A stretch of 64,000 nucleotides of DNA from Notospermus geniculatus (GCA_002633025.1 NMRB01000570.1:14956-78955); one strand, 5' to 3'. Numbered from the stretch's first letter, positions 1-11,332 are shown. Made by a program: numbers and translations. Notes: a model not told the origin generated them from the sequence alone.

Positions 1-597
1 ACAGCCAATTTCATATCATTGGCTGACCATTGGGCTCTTTTATTCAAGCATTTGTAGTTCCGCACCATCTGAAAAAAATGACAAAAATACAGAGTTCAGT
101 GTGATCAAATGATGACATAATAAAGAAACTAATTTACAAATGATTGATGAACTTGCACCATATCGGGAAATATGGGCATCCTTCGGGAAATATGGGCATC
201 CTTCTGGAGAATATGGGCACCCCTGTGCCCATATTCCTCAACGGGCACATGTAAAGTGCCACGCCTATGACATGAATGTACATCAGCATGCATGCGTGTG
301 CCCCACATAGCAAAAACTCGAGTTCATGTGTGGTACTATGAGCCATAAAAAATGGAGCTAGTTGCTACGATTTAGTTCTAGGGGCATTCCGGATTCCATC
401 TACCATCATAAGAAAACAGGTTAAATGTAAAAAAAACATTTATTTACCTTGTTTTTGGGAGCAGGACTTCTGTGCGTCGTGGATGGGTGTGTCCTTGGTA
501 GTTGCAGCAGGAGTCCGTAGATGGCAGCACCTGCCACTGCAGGCAGCCAAAATAGGGATAGTGCCCATATTACCCGAGTGCCCATATTACCCCACTT
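1..597. other. Non-coding stretch with a 19-bp tandem repeat
   Basis: No gene is recognisable. Around 162-237 a unit of about 19 bases (gggaaatatgggcatcctt) is repeated three times and then runs into a short inverted copy (gggcacccctgtgccc). The rest is unique-looking AT-rich sequence. The only open frame here is short and made of the repeat. Confidence 0.6.
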
Positions 598-601
598 TAC
601 C

Positions 602-1549
602 CTACCTAGGACATAACGTACCTAGGACAAAAGGTACCCGGACAAAATGTACCTAGGACAAAAGGTACCGATTTAATATTTCATGCTATTTTTCTTAGTT
701 CTCACCTCCCGCGTCGCCTGCGCCCAACGGGTGAGTTGTCCTAGGGATGACTTGTCCTCGGATCGGGGTGAGTTGTGCGGGTTCTTTTTTAGCCCGCTTG
801 GCCGCAAGACCCAGCAGGGTTAATGCTGTGCCCTTTGCCACTAGAGGGGGCAAAAACCAAATCACTGAAAGTGCTACTTCTCCCTAACCAAGAGACGGAT
901 TTTTGTCAATTTTTTTCCAATTGAATCCGCGGAGTCCATTTGTCAGGTGGGGGCAGCATTCATGGCACTGGTTGCTTCATTCCAGAGCAGCATTAAAGGG
1001 AAAGAGGACATTCTTTTCCTGTGTAACTTACAAGGATCCCTGCTTTTGATTTCATGCCCTGTTACAGGCTGATGTGATGTTCAAAGAGAACATCCTCCCA
1101 GAGCAGGGGTTTTCAATGCAGCTCCTATTCTCAAGTACACCCATGTGAGTATGTAGAGGATCACATTTTGATACCCTTGAATCCACAATGAGCATAATAT
1201 CTGAAAAGCTTGCAATATTGAATGGGCGTTCAAGTCCTCTTTGGGTCAATATCATGGTCATCTGACCACGTCATTTCTAATCGCAGATTAACCTGTGGCC
1301 CATGGCCTTTAGGTAACCCACGAGGTTAGAACTGAGAAAAAAAATAAAAAAGTGAAATCGGTACCTTTTGTCCTAGGTACCTTTTGTCCGGGTACCTTCT
1401 GTCCTAGGTACGTTTTGTCCTAGGTACATTTTGTCCTGGTACATTTTGTCCTAGGTACCTTTTGTCCTAGGTACCTTTTGTCCCAGGTACCATTTGTCCT
1501 TGGTACCTTTTTTCCTAGGTACATTTTGTCCTAGGTACATTTTGTCCGG
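602..1549. repeat. Inverted pair of GTACCTAGGACAAAA minisatellites around an 0.7-kb core
   Basis: At 602-670 the 15-16-base motif cctaggacaaaaggtac is repeated about four times. At 1361-1549 its reverse complement (gtaccttttgtcctag) occurs more than ten times. The two blocks face each other across about 690 bp without a gene. This is the layout of a foldback element with repetitive arms of unequal length, but clear outer ends and a target duplication could not be found. Confidence 0.6.
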
Positions 1550-1650
1550 GGACCTATTCCGGTGATCCTGTTACATACAAACAGTCCAGCGGAATTAACA
1601 CGGGCACCAACATAATCCGTCCCCATGCTCAAGTACTCTTCAGACTTAAT

Positions 1651-2164
1651 AGAGAGGATACGCAGCGTCACGACTCCCACTCCCACTCCAAGTTGGTCTC
1701 GGAGTCGTTCTCGGAACTCGTAGCGTCGTTTTTCAGGTTGCGCAAGACGTGAAGTGATTACGACGTGGGCGACGTCACATGACGTCGTCCTTCACGCAGT
1801 GGTCCCAACCAACGTCATGGAAGATCTGTAGGCCATGTGTAGCGCGCCTACGCCGCCTTTTTTCACGATTTTGGCACACCAAAAAAACACGTAAATTTGA
1901 TGTGTTCAGCACCCTCCATCCCCATAAAAGGGATCAGTGTTTCAAGAATAATGTTCAAAGAATGCTATGTCAACCTTAATCATATTTAACACCTGCTCAA
2001 ACAAGAGAAAAAGCAAGTGGGAAACCACTTACGACTTCGATGCTTTCAACTCGTTTTTCTGACCGACTTCACCGGGAAACCCCTGCAGTAACTGATGACG
2101 TAAGGCGCAAAAAGGGTGTCACCTCGGAGTGGGAGTGGGAGTCGTGACGCTGCGCATCCTCTCT
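1651..2164. mobile_element. Non-autonomous TIR element (514 bp), AAT duplication
   Basis: The ends are inverted copies of a sequence beginning AGAGAGGAT and running through the GA-rich gtgggagtgggag motif, about 40 bp with one or two mismatches. The trinucleotide AAT directly precedes the left end (1648-1650) and follows the right end (2165-2167), as expected for a 3-bp target-site duplication. No transposase is present; an internal frame of 66 codons resembles nothing known. A 3-bp duplication fits CACTA or PIF/Harbinger derivatives, but the termini do not decide between them. Confidence 0.75.
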
Positions 2165-2296
2165 AATAGCCAAGTCCTTCACAAACGACTTTACGGGCAG
2201 CGGACAACCCCTGGGATGAGGTTTGCTACATGCGACAAAATCAAGGGAGCGTTTCCCTCCACGCTGGCATGTGCAGAATAATTTAAATAAAAGTGG

Positions 2297-2529
2297 CCTA
2301 AAACTACCTTTCTAATTAAAGTGATAATAAGCAAGAAGTCAATCTCCAGAATTCACAAATTTTCGACAAATTCACAATTTTTTTAAATTTTTGAAAATTC
2401 ACAAATGTTCGACCCCAACCGGGGTCTTTTTCAAGTGGAACTTTACAATCTGAAACACTAGGAAAGACTCTAGGAAAGAGTCTTTCCTAGAGTTTCAGAT
2501 TGTAAAGTGACCTAAAACTACCTTTCTAA
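2297..2529. mobile_element. Foldback element between 19-bp direct repeats
   Basis: The 19-mer cctaaaactacctttctaa occurs at 2297-2315 and again at 2511-2529, and the similarity extends five bases further upstream with one mismatch. The 195 bp between them begin ttaaagtgataataagc and end in a hairpin built from ctaggaaagactc and its complement. The internal sequence is nearly identical to the left arm of the foldback at 3755-4013, so it is a truncated copy of that family. The long direct repeat could be a large target duplication or a local duplication. Confidence 0.6.
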
Positions 2530-2574
2530 CAAGCACAGCATTGAACGTCCCCCGTCGCCCCGGGTGCAAGTCCG

Positions 2575-3670
2575 CCAGTCATGTATTTTGAAGATTCCAT
2601 TCAGTATTAATGGCACAATCACAGTTTCTGTGATTCGGCTTTTGGGCCCCCTGGTGGCAAAGTGGAAAATCAGATTTGGTCGATTCTTTGACGCGACACA
2701 CTGTTGGCCCATGATACATCCCTGCACAAAATATCAACCCAAAATTTGCAGTCATTCAGAAGTTACAGAGCAGAAGGGAACTTTTGTGGATTTTACAAAG
2801 TGCCCCCTACAGGGCTGAAAAATCAATTAAACTTTAAAATCCTATGATATATTATGTACCCTTGCTAGCTGAGCCTACCATAAAACTCTGATGAAATTCC
2901 GTTAAGTATTAAAGGCAAAATCACAGTTTTTGTCTTTCGGCTTTTGCCCCCTGGTGGCAAAGTAGATAATCATATTTGGCCGATTTCACATGACACACCT
3001 TTGGCCCATGGTACTTCCCCCACCAAATATCAACCCAAAATTTTCAGTCGTTCAGTAGTTACATAGAGGAAGGGAACTTATGTGGTTTTTGCAAAGCGCC
3101 CCCTACAGGGCTGAAAAATGAATTAAATTGAAAACCCGCACAGTATATTATGTACCCTTGCTAGATGAGCCTACCATAAAAATTTTGTGAAATTCCGTTG
3201 AGTATTAAAGGCGTAATCGCAGTTTTTGTGTTTTGGCTTTTGGCCCCCTGGTGGCAAAGTGGAGAATCGGATTTGGCCGATTTTTTCACGCGACACACCG
3301 TTGGCCAATGGTACATCCCCCCACCAAATATCAACTCAAAATTTTCAGTCGTTCAGAAGTTACAGAGGTGAAGGGAACTTATGTGGTTTTTACAAAGCGC
3401 CCCCTAGAGGGCTGAAAAATGAATAAAATTGAAAACCCGTATGATATGTTATGTACCCTTGCCAGATGAGCCTACCATAAAAATTTCGTGAAATTCCATT
3501 CAGTATTAAAGGCGTAATCGCAGTTTTTGTGCTTTGGCTTTTGGCCCCCTGGTGGCAAAGTGGAGAATCGGATTTGGCCGATTCTTGCACGCGACACACC
3601 TTTGGCCTGTGATACATCCCTTCACCAGATATGAATCCAAAATCTTCAGTCGTTCTTAAGTTATAGAGCG
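2575..3670 (+). repeat. Tandem array of four ~300-bp units
   Basis: Four head-to-tail units start near 2585, 2890, 3190 and 3490; the last is shorter. Each contains, in order, attccgt(t)agtattaaagg, a cccctggtggcaaagt block, a gacacacc block, ttttcagtcgttca and the gcgccccctacaggg(ctgaaaaat) block. Units differ at 5-15% of bases by eye. Short open frames inside it recur in each unit and are repeat translations, not genes. Confidence 0.8.
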
Positions 3671-3754
3671 GAAGGGACTAGTAGCGGCGAGCGGCATAGG
3701 CGCACGGACGGCCGGTATTTTCAAGTCCCCCTCCGAGGGCTCCGGGGGACAATT

Positions 3755-4013
3755 AAAGTGATAATAAGCAAGAAGTCAATCTCCAGAATTCACAAATTTT
3801 CGACAAATTCACAAATTTTCGAAAATTCACAAATTTTCGACCCCAACCGGGGTCTTTTTCAAGTGGAACTTTACAATCTGAAACTCTAGGAAAGACTCTT
3901 TCCTAGAGTCTTTCCTAGAGTTTCAGATTGTAAAGTTCCACTTGAAAAAAGACCCCGGTTGGGGTCGAACATTTGTAAATTCTGGAAATTGACTTCTTGC
4001 TTATTATCATTTT
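3755..4013. mobile_element. Near-perfect foldback element (about 260 bp)
   Basis: The left arm runs from aaagtgataataagcaagaa through ccccaaccggggtcttttt to ctaggaaagact. The right arm is its complement and ends gcttattatcatttt. The arms are over 100 bp and almost identical, so a transcript would form one long hairpin. A further piece of this family (ttcgaccccaaccggggtct) lies at about 18,930-18,994 inside the CACTA element, and a truncated copy is at 2316-2510. Confidence 0.8.
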
Positions 4014-4446
4014 GTGTGTCAATTTTGTGCTATTCTGCATCTTGGCTTTTTCTTGCATGTATTTCATGTACAAGAAATATTGTTAACGTAAATGTTATTG
4101 TTAGCGTGTGATCTCTTAAACTCCCTATTGCAACACCCGGTCGTCCCCGATCATCGTGGTACTGTAACGCATTAAATATTCCTGGACTTTCAGCTGCTGA
4201 TGCCGTTAATAAGTGCATGTAATAAAGTCGCGGAGTCACAGGGGCATGATGCATAAATTTGATGATCTGATGTCATAAAATTTATATTATCATGAATTAT
4301 CATGGCTTGTCATTATATTTGTTTCCATCTGTCGAAGATCAACCGCCCTTCAACCGCCCGTTCCTGTAAGCCTAATCTAGCAGAGAACACGGCTGGATTT
4401 TACCGGTAGAAGCTTTTCCGCAACTCCGTACGGGAGAAATATAAAT

Positions 4447-4555
4447 CAGGCCTTTCCGTATGACGGGCGCGAAAATGCATGTGCCTCACAAACATTAGAA
4501 ATTCTATTGTTTGCGAAGCGCATGCGTTTTCGCGCCCGTCAAACGGAAAGGCCTG
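4447..4555. repeat. Imperfect hairpin repeat, ~46-bp arms
   Basis: The left arm (caggcctttccgtatgacgg...) is mirrored by the right arm (...cccgtcaaacggaaaggcctg). Both carry gcgcgaaaa and cgcatg or gcatgt blocks with a few mismatches. It is probably a small foldback MITE; target duplications are not clear. Confidence 0.6.
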
Positions 4556-4559
4556 TATA

Positions 4560-6141
4560 AATGATTGATTTGTTAAAAGTGATCGATGGGTATCGAAGTT
4601 TTGAAATGTTGCAGACTGTCGAGGAAATAAGATCAATGTCAGCCTTTCCACAGAGGGGTATTACCCTCACTGGGTTTTCTGGGCTTTTTCGTCCGTCTGA
4701 AGTCATCTAGGGCAATCCTTGAATTGGACCCCTCCAGTACCAAGTAGGCCTACTAAACTTGGCTACTGGTTTAACCCTTTCGTGCCTGGATTAAGTTGAA
4801 AAGTGTACATTGTGTAACATGAATTTCTCATGTGTCTACAAAAACGCGCCTAGCTCCCAAAAATTGCAACACAATTGCAAGACACTCATTCTGGAGGCAA
4901 CTAAAATGGGTCACGACCTCATGCAGGTCTGCCTCTTCCAAAATGTCTGTGAGAGAAACAGGCCAGAGCCAAAGATGCAAGTTCTGAAGAAATAGTCACA
5001 TTCTGCCTACATTTTCGTCAGGTAGATTGCCAATCTTTAAAGCCGCACACTATGCACCGCTACTCACTCCCCAGTTCGGCCGAAATATAGTGCAACCTAA
5101 TCTACAGGCGTGCTTAGTGTATAGAACCATAGAACCACATATTATAGCATTATCCTGCATCGAGGTTTTGGGAATCCCCTTGGGGAATCCCCAATGCTGT
5201 GTGTAGTCTTGCGCAGCCAGCCACACAGTACTGCCACGCTTCCCCAGATTCGAAACAGCGGCTGGATGACCGAGACTATGCTCGTCGATTCGAAAACCGT
5301 TGCCCCTGCGCGTCTGAAAATTTACCAAAATGCGCTACGTTTTTTCTCCTCTTTCTTTATTGGCGCTAGTTGCGAGTTCGTAGCTGCTTCCGTTCCGGAG
5401 ATATAGCCGTTTTGTCACAACAAGTCAGATTTGCACTTTGTAGTCGGTCAAACTAGACACCGGGACAAACGTTAAAACGCAATTTTAGCCAGGTTTCTTC
5501 AAACAAAGCAAAATCGCCTATTGGGGGGGGGGGGGTAGTTTCGCATAAAAAAATATGCAAAGCAAACATCAATCGGTCTACTGGTTACGATTCTAGGTCA
5601 ATTTGAATGTGCGAAGGTGTGTGGTACAGGCCACTCTCGCAAAATTGCGAGATTAGTCGCAAAAGTGTGAAAGGGCTTTTAGGGGGCATAGGCCTACAGG
5701 ATATGTGCAAGGAGGTAGGGTTGGGTAGGTGTTAGGGTTAGGATTTGATCAGCCTTCGAATGGTAATAATCGGGTTCAGTGAAGAAAACTGTAGAGATCC
5801 AATTATTTAAGGTTTCCCGGGGTTTGAGCCTTCGCAAAGAAGCGACGGCTTCGTACAGAATCAGGCCCCCGTGATTGTCTCAGTGAGTGCACCCATTTCC
5901 TCCACCAGGCTCTGCATTCTTCAGGTGCTCAAACTCGTCAAACGTTAGCACATACGATGAATTTATTCCAACTACTAGGCTTTCCCTCAAAATTCATCAG
6001 TCATTTCCGCGCCAGTCGTCAGCTGCCGTCACTTCTACAAAGGGACATACATTGTAGCATGTTTATGAATTATTGCACTCCATAATTCGCATCCATTTGT
6101 ATATAATCTATTAATATCATGAACCCGCCGAACTCGGTGTG
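4560..6141. other. No gene recognised
   Basis: There is no recognisable coding sequence on either strand; open frames here are at most 92 codons and resemble no family. Visible structure is limited to a 13-G run near 5525 and scattered taggccta motifs. The sequence looks like ordinary intergenic DNA. Confidence 0.5.
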
Positions 6142-6214
6142 ACAGCAGCTGGGTGATGGATTTTTAAATCCATGGATTTTTAAATCCATTTTTAAATCCA
6201 TCACCCAGCTGCTG
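6142..6214. repeat. Palindrome acagcagctgggtgatgg...
   Basis: The sequence acagcagctgggtgatggat is mirrored by atccatcacccagctgctgt, with two atttttaaatccat repeats at the centre. The whole 73 bp can fold on itself. Confidence 0.7.
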
Positions 6215-6289
6215 TACGCTTAAAAGCGATCAGAGGGGTAAACAAAACAATCAGGCAATTTGAAGTTTCCTCACCTGAAACTGGTACCT

Positions 6290-7060
6290 GATGTGAAGTT
6301 CTCTTACCAAATGGAAGTTCCCTTACCTTATGGGGAGTTACCCCACCTAATGGGGAGTCACCTTACTTAATGGAAGTTCCCTTGCCTTGGAGTTACCTTA
6401 CCTACGTAATGGAAGTTCCTTTACCTTATGAGGAGTAACCTTACCTAATGGAAGTTCCCTTACCTTATGGGGAGATTCTTTACCTTATGGGGAGTTACCT
6501 TACAGAATGGAAGTTACCTCATCGATGGGGAGTTATCTTATCTAATGGAAGTTCTCTTACCTTATGGGGAGTTATACCTAATGGAAGTTCCCTTGCCTTA
6601 TGGGGCGTTTCCTTACCTATGGAAGTTCCCTTATCTTGGGAGTTACCTTACCTATATAATGGAAGTTCCTTTACCTTATGAGGAGCACTGAAAAACTCTG
6701 CTTTGTCAAAATGACGAACTCAGGTTCGTTTTGAGTAATCGAATTCGTCAAAATGACAACTCCACGTTCGTCATTTTGACGAACGCTTGACGAACATAAA
6801 CAAGGGTTCATCAAAATGACGAACGTGGATTTGTCATTTTGACGAATTAGATACTACGAACTTAGGTTCGTTTTCCATTATCACCAAACTGAGTTTGGTG
6901 ATAATGGAAAACGAACCTAAGTTCGTCATTTTGATGAAGCAGAATTTTTCAGTGAGTAACCTTACCTAATAAAGATTCCGTTACCTAATGGGGAGTTACC
7001 TTACCTAATGGAAGTTCCCTTGCCTTATGGGGAGATACCTTTGAAGTTTCCTGAGATGGG
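6290..7060 (+). repeat. Minisatellite of ttaccttatggggagttacc/atggaagttccc units
   Basis: Roughly 40-bp compound units made of taatggaagttcccttacc and ttatggggagttaccttacc alternate over about 770 bp and vary in length. Open frames through it (MEVPLPYGE-type) are translations of the repeat. The array is interrupted at 6686-6954 by an inserted TIR element, and the neighbouring repeat units show the pre-insertion sequence. Confidence 0.85.
6686..6954. mobile_element. 269-bp CACTGAAAAA...TTTTTCAGTG MITE, AG duplication
   Basis: Both ends read inward as CACTGAAAAA followed by ctctgctttgtcaaaatgac, with a few mismatches. The interior is built of further inverted copies of aatgacgaac and gttcgtcatttt. 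AG precedes it (6684-6685) and follows it (6955-6956). The uninterrupted repeat unit at about 6427 reads gaggagtaacc, exactly what remains if the insert and one AG are removed. This proves an insertion with a 2-bp duplication. The CACT end and 2-bp duplication match the large CACTA element in this window. The CACTG start is repeated at 58,536. Confidence 0.85.
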
Positions 7061-7070
7061 AAAAGCGCTC

Positions 7071-8179
7071 CCTGACAGCAGAGTGACGTTGGCCCAACGT
7101 TGAAAAACGTCGGTGGACAACGTATGTGTACCTTGGCCCAACGTTGGCATCCTACGTTGGGCCAACATCATTTTTCACCCGCGAATAACGTTGGGTCAAC
7201 GTTCTTTTTAGGTAAGTTCTGACATTGGCCCAACCATTCGTCAACCTTTGATTGACATTATATTACAGAGACCTTTGGCAACCTCCAAACAACGTTGTGC
7301 CAACATTAGCCCAACCATTTACCAAACCATTATTTACGTTAGCAACCTTTTAACAACCTGCAGCCAACGTTGTGCCAACATTGGCCCAACATTTGTCAAC
7401 CTTTAACTGAGGCTATAGCGACATTCGGCAACCTCCAACCAACGCTGTGCTTTCCATTGACTCAACCATTTGTCAACCTTTGACTGACATTATAGCAACG
7501 TTGCGCCAACTTTGTCCCAACCATGACCAACTTCTGCGTCTTGCTTGTGCCAGGTGTGCACAAGGGAAAGGGCGGACTTACCATGAGGTTAAGTCGGCAA
7601 CTCTTAATGTAACTTTCACCTTAGCCAATAGGCCGAGAAGCTATATATGGACAAATCAGTTGGATGGTGAATACCAATGCACAGCTCAAAATCTCATGGT
7701 TCAAAGAAAACCGATGTTACACAATTATTGTCTATAATTCTGAATGGGATATGTTTACAACATAAAATTTGTGTCTCAAATCTCAAGTCATAGTTTATCA
7801 ATATTCTAATATGTTTGCTTTCGTAAGTCAGCGTTTCTGTATTATATTTTTGCGAATTAAAATATAATTGTTATCTCACCAGGTCGAACTGGTCGCCCAC
7901 TTCAAATATCAACGTCGGCCCAACGTAGATGAACAACCCGCAGCCGACTCTGGCCCAAACCGTCGCGAATTACTTACTCCCAACGTTAGACCAACGTCCG
8001 CACAGGACCAATTGTCAACTGCCCAGCACCCTCCAAATACCAACGTCGGGCCAACATTGATGAACAAACTGTGGCCGACTCTTGCCCAAGTCGTCGTGAT
8101 GTACCTACTCCCAACGTCAGACCAACGTCGGCAAATGAACAATTGCCGACGTTGGGCCAACGTACCTCTGCTGTCTGGG
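7071..8179. mobile_element. TIR element with internal GTTGGCCCAACGTT repeats (1.1 kb)
   Basis: The ends are inverted copies: left ctgacagcagagtgacgttg, right its complement ending ctctgctgtctgg, about 30 bp with a few mismatches. Inside, the palindromic motif gttggcccaacgttg and variants recur more than 15 times at irregular spacing. Frames of 96-151 codons inside simply translate these repeats. It is a non-autonomous element; no target duplication was found. Confidence 0.65.
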
Positions 8180-8941
8180 CTATTGTTTAATCTCATATTG
8201 GTTCTAGGTTCTGGACCTGAAATAAGTCGAACTTGCAAGGTTTTTATTGAGCTGGATTCAAACGATTTGAATCATTTGTCTTTCATTCATCTGGTCTGCT
8301 GGCTATCAGTAATACCCAGATGAACACTATGGCCTCTGGGCCAATATTTTGTAAGAACCTAGGGGTTCATATACCCGACATATGGATGACCTTTCCCAGC
8401 ATGTTCAAGCGGGCAGACTTGTTAGAATTAATCATGTTGCATCGCATATTCTTGAATACTTATGACGATTGAATACATGAAATTATAATCGATTGCCGAA
8501 TGGTACTTAAATACTCGTCAGAGAGCGAGTAATCAAATCGTACGAAAACTTCAACCAGTTCGCGAGAAGAAAGGTAAGTGGAACCAACGCATTTTTCGAC
8601 TCTTGTTCTGTCATGCTGTTGTGTACGTGTGCACAATAAACTCGTTCTATTTTCTATCGTTAGGAAAGTGAGGGATTTATAGGCCCATATGCACGAGTTG
8701 GACTTTAGCCTGAAGTACTCTCTTTGCGTGAAGCATTGAGAGAAGTCAGACTTTAATGAAAGTGTGGCTGAAGTATGACCTGTGCATATGGTCCTCAGTC
8801 TCCCTGGGCCTATGTGTTGACTGGATCCTTTGAGGCTATGCTTCGGTAAATGTCATGAATGTGCTGCTATCAAAACAGAATATGTATGCATGCCACCAAT
8901 CGCTGACGCGTAACCCGTTTCATGACGATTCCGCCACTAAT
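8180..8941. other. No gene recognised
   Basis: Nothing recognisable. A possible splice donor (aaggtaagt) occurs near 8574 but no coding exon accompanies it. Confidence 0.45.
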
Positions 8942-9425
8942 GCTAGGGATACACTGAACGTGATTTACCCAAGGGGCGCGATTTTCGCACGAATCTCTTT
9001 TGTTTCGGAGGCATTGCGGCATGAAATAACGGGTTGGTTCTAAACCTGGCACTGGCATGTGGCGCTGGCACTGGCACTGGTATCATATTATGGCCAGAAA
9101 TCATGAAAATAATGTATATATACGTAACAGTTATTATTTTGGAAGATAATAGGGCCAACCAGTTTTACATGGATCAATTTTGTTGAAAAAAAAATTTAAA
9201 ATTTTTTTCTAGTTTTTTTTAGATTTTTCAACATAATTGATCCATCTTAAACTTGTTGGCCCTATTATCTTATTATCTTCCAAAATAATAATTGTAAGGT
9301 AAATATACCATTTTTCATGATTTCTGGCCGTAATATGATGCCAGTGCCAGTGCCAGTGCCAGCGTGCCAGTGCCAGGTTTAGAACCAACCCTGAAATAAC
9401 AAAGAAACAACGCGCGCGATGTCTT
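8942..9425. mobile_element. Foldback MITE of the gctagggatacactgaacgc family, interrupted
   Basis: It begins gctagggatacactgaacg and continues through gcgcgattttcgcacgaatc and ttgtttcggaggcattgcgg, as in the intact copies at about 10,060-10,200 and 10,630-10,945. It is interrupted after tgaaataac by the 361-bp element at 9031-9391. The right half then resumes with aaagaaacaacgcgcgcgat and stops. Confidence 0.75.
9031..9391. mobile_element. Nested long-TIR element with 9-bp target duplication (MULE-like)
   Basis: The arms begin gggttggttctaaacctggc and are inverted over about 160 bp, including ctggcac repeats and a ttggaagataatagggcc block. The 9-mer tgaaataac stands at 9022-9030 and at 9392-9400. 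Copies of the host MITE elsewhere in the window have it only once (for example near 10,141), so the empty site is known. A 9-bp duplication with long TIRs is typical of Mutator-like elements; that class assignment is an inference. Confidence 0.85.
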
Positions 9426-9940
9426 TGTTATTATGGTCCCTACATATCAATGTAGGGACCATCTTGATATCACTGGGTAGGTAGGAAATTTTTATTTCCT
9501 TCTTTCTTTCTTTCTTCCACACTCAATTAACACACGATTGCAAGAAAACTGCTCAATTACCTCAAAATCAAGCAGTACCATCGAGTAGTCAATACTTGTA
9601 TCAAGGTCTAAAAGGTTAGATAGTTTTAAAAAAGTTAACTTACGATGGTTTTTGAAGACTGTTTTATTCTGAAGTGATGAAGTTAAACATCTGCCTCAGT
9701 TTTTTTTGTTTGCCTTGGGCTGGTAAATATGGTGGANTGCAGTCATTTGTCTGCCTTTCCTCTCTATTTGCCTACCCTGCATGTGTCCTTCACCAGGAAG
9801 ACAGTCCAGAACCTGACTGCTGTGCCACAGATAGAGTCATACCCCTCCTTGCCCTTTCTTCACTCAGTTTGTTTTTTCTGATGTAGGCTAGGGACCATCA
9901 AATTTGCTGTCAAGCAAATTTCACAGTTCTAGTTTCATGC
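9426..9940. other. Non-coding; small palindrome and CTTT run
   Basis: A 28-bp palindrome (ggtccctacatatcaatgta...) lies at about 9434-9461 and a CTTT microsatellite near 9500. A single N at 9737 interrupts a 70-codon frame that resembles no protein family. Confidence 0.5.
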
Positions 9941-11113
9941 CGCAATGCCTCCAAAACAAAAGAGATTCGTGCGAAAACCGCGCGCGATGGGTAAATCGCG
10001 CGCGTTGAAAGAAACAACGCGCGCGATGGGTAAATCGCGTTCAGTGTATCCCAAGCCTAAGCCTAGGGATACACTGAACGCGATTTACCCCATCGCGCGC
10101 GATTTTCGCACGAATCTCTTTGTTTCGGAGGCATTGCGGCATGAAATAACAAAGAAACAACGCGCGCGATGGGTAAATCGCGTTCAGTGTATCCCTAGCC
10201 TTAAGGCCCGTTTCCACTTGAGCGTTTTACGCCGCGTTTTGACGCTTCGCCCATTGTATGGAAGCAGAGCGGCGGAAAATAACAAAAGATTTGACGCATC
10301 ACGCGGCGTAAAACGCTCTAGTGGAAACGGGCCTTTAGGGTGGCTGCACACCTAACGCGATTCGTTGACGCATGCGACAACGCCTTTGTTATTTTCCGCC
10401 GCACTGCACGCAAACGATTGCGTTGACGCATGCGTCGCCCAATCGCATTGAGAATCGCGTTAGGTGTGTACCTACCCTTATAGGCGGTGACACACTGGCG
10501 CGTAAGCAAGACGTCGGGAAAGCGTTCAACCAATCAGGGAAGAGGTAACACAGACCGAAACACCTACCGAAGAATCTGACTGGCGGAACGCCTGCAGGAC
10601 GCATTGCGTACGCGCCTGTCTGTCACCGGCTAAGCCTAGGGATACACTGAACGCGATTTCTTTGTTATTTCATCCCGCAATGCCTCCGAAACAAAAGAGA
10701 TTCGTGCGAAAATCGCGCGCGATGGGTAAATCGCGTTCAGTATATCCCTAGCCTTAAGACTAGGGCCTAAGGATAAGGCCAGTGTATCCCTAGCCTTAAG
10801 GCTAGGGATACACTGAACGCGATTCACTCATCGCGCGCGTTGTTTCTTTGTTATTTCATGCCGCAATGCCTCCGAAACAAAAGAGATTCGTGCGAAAATC
10901 GCGCGCGATGGGTAAATCGCGTTCAGTGTATCCCTAGCCTAAGGCCCGTTAGCGGATTCCGCCACGTCTTGCGGAGCGGTTTTCACAGGCATTGGGATAA
11001 TCAATAGGCCCTTGTATTGTTACACCATCGAAGGGTTATCCAAAGCCCTATGAAAACCGCACCGCTCGCCGGAAACCGCCGCGGAATCCGCTATAGTGGA
11101 AACAGGCCTTTAG
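9941..11113. mobile_element. Cluster of abutting foldback MITEs
   Basis: At least five short palindromic elements lie end to end. Copies of the gggatacactgaacgcgatt family are at about 9941-10,200 and 10,632-10,945. A ggcccgtttccacttgagcg foldback is at 10,203-10,338. A foldback with caccta(a)cgcgatt arms is at 10,339-10,480. One with ggtgacacactggcgcgt arms is at 10,485-10,632. A ggcccgttagcggattccgcc foldback is at 10,943-11,113. Each is 130-170 bp with arms of 20-60 bp and CG-rich cores. None has coding capacity; open frames across them are artefacts. Confidence 0.75.
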
Positions 11114-11332
11114 TCAGGCCCAGGATGGTCATTTCTCAGCGGTTCCATCCTGATGATCCCATTTGCTTTTTGTTTTTGGTAGGCCTAAGTAGGATTAAAT
11201 CTAAATGGCATGTTTGCACATGACTGGGTTTTGGACACGGCTTGCATCTTGTAGGGCCTACAGTACAAGAACGTCTGCTCATACAAAGTGATCCAGTCTA
11301 TCTGGCCTGACGCCCATCTAGCCGGGTTAATC

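Noticed and set aside
7868-8323. A 151-codon plus-strand frame
   Set aside because: It runs through the gttggcccaacgtt repeats of a non-autonomous element and the opposite strand is equally open.
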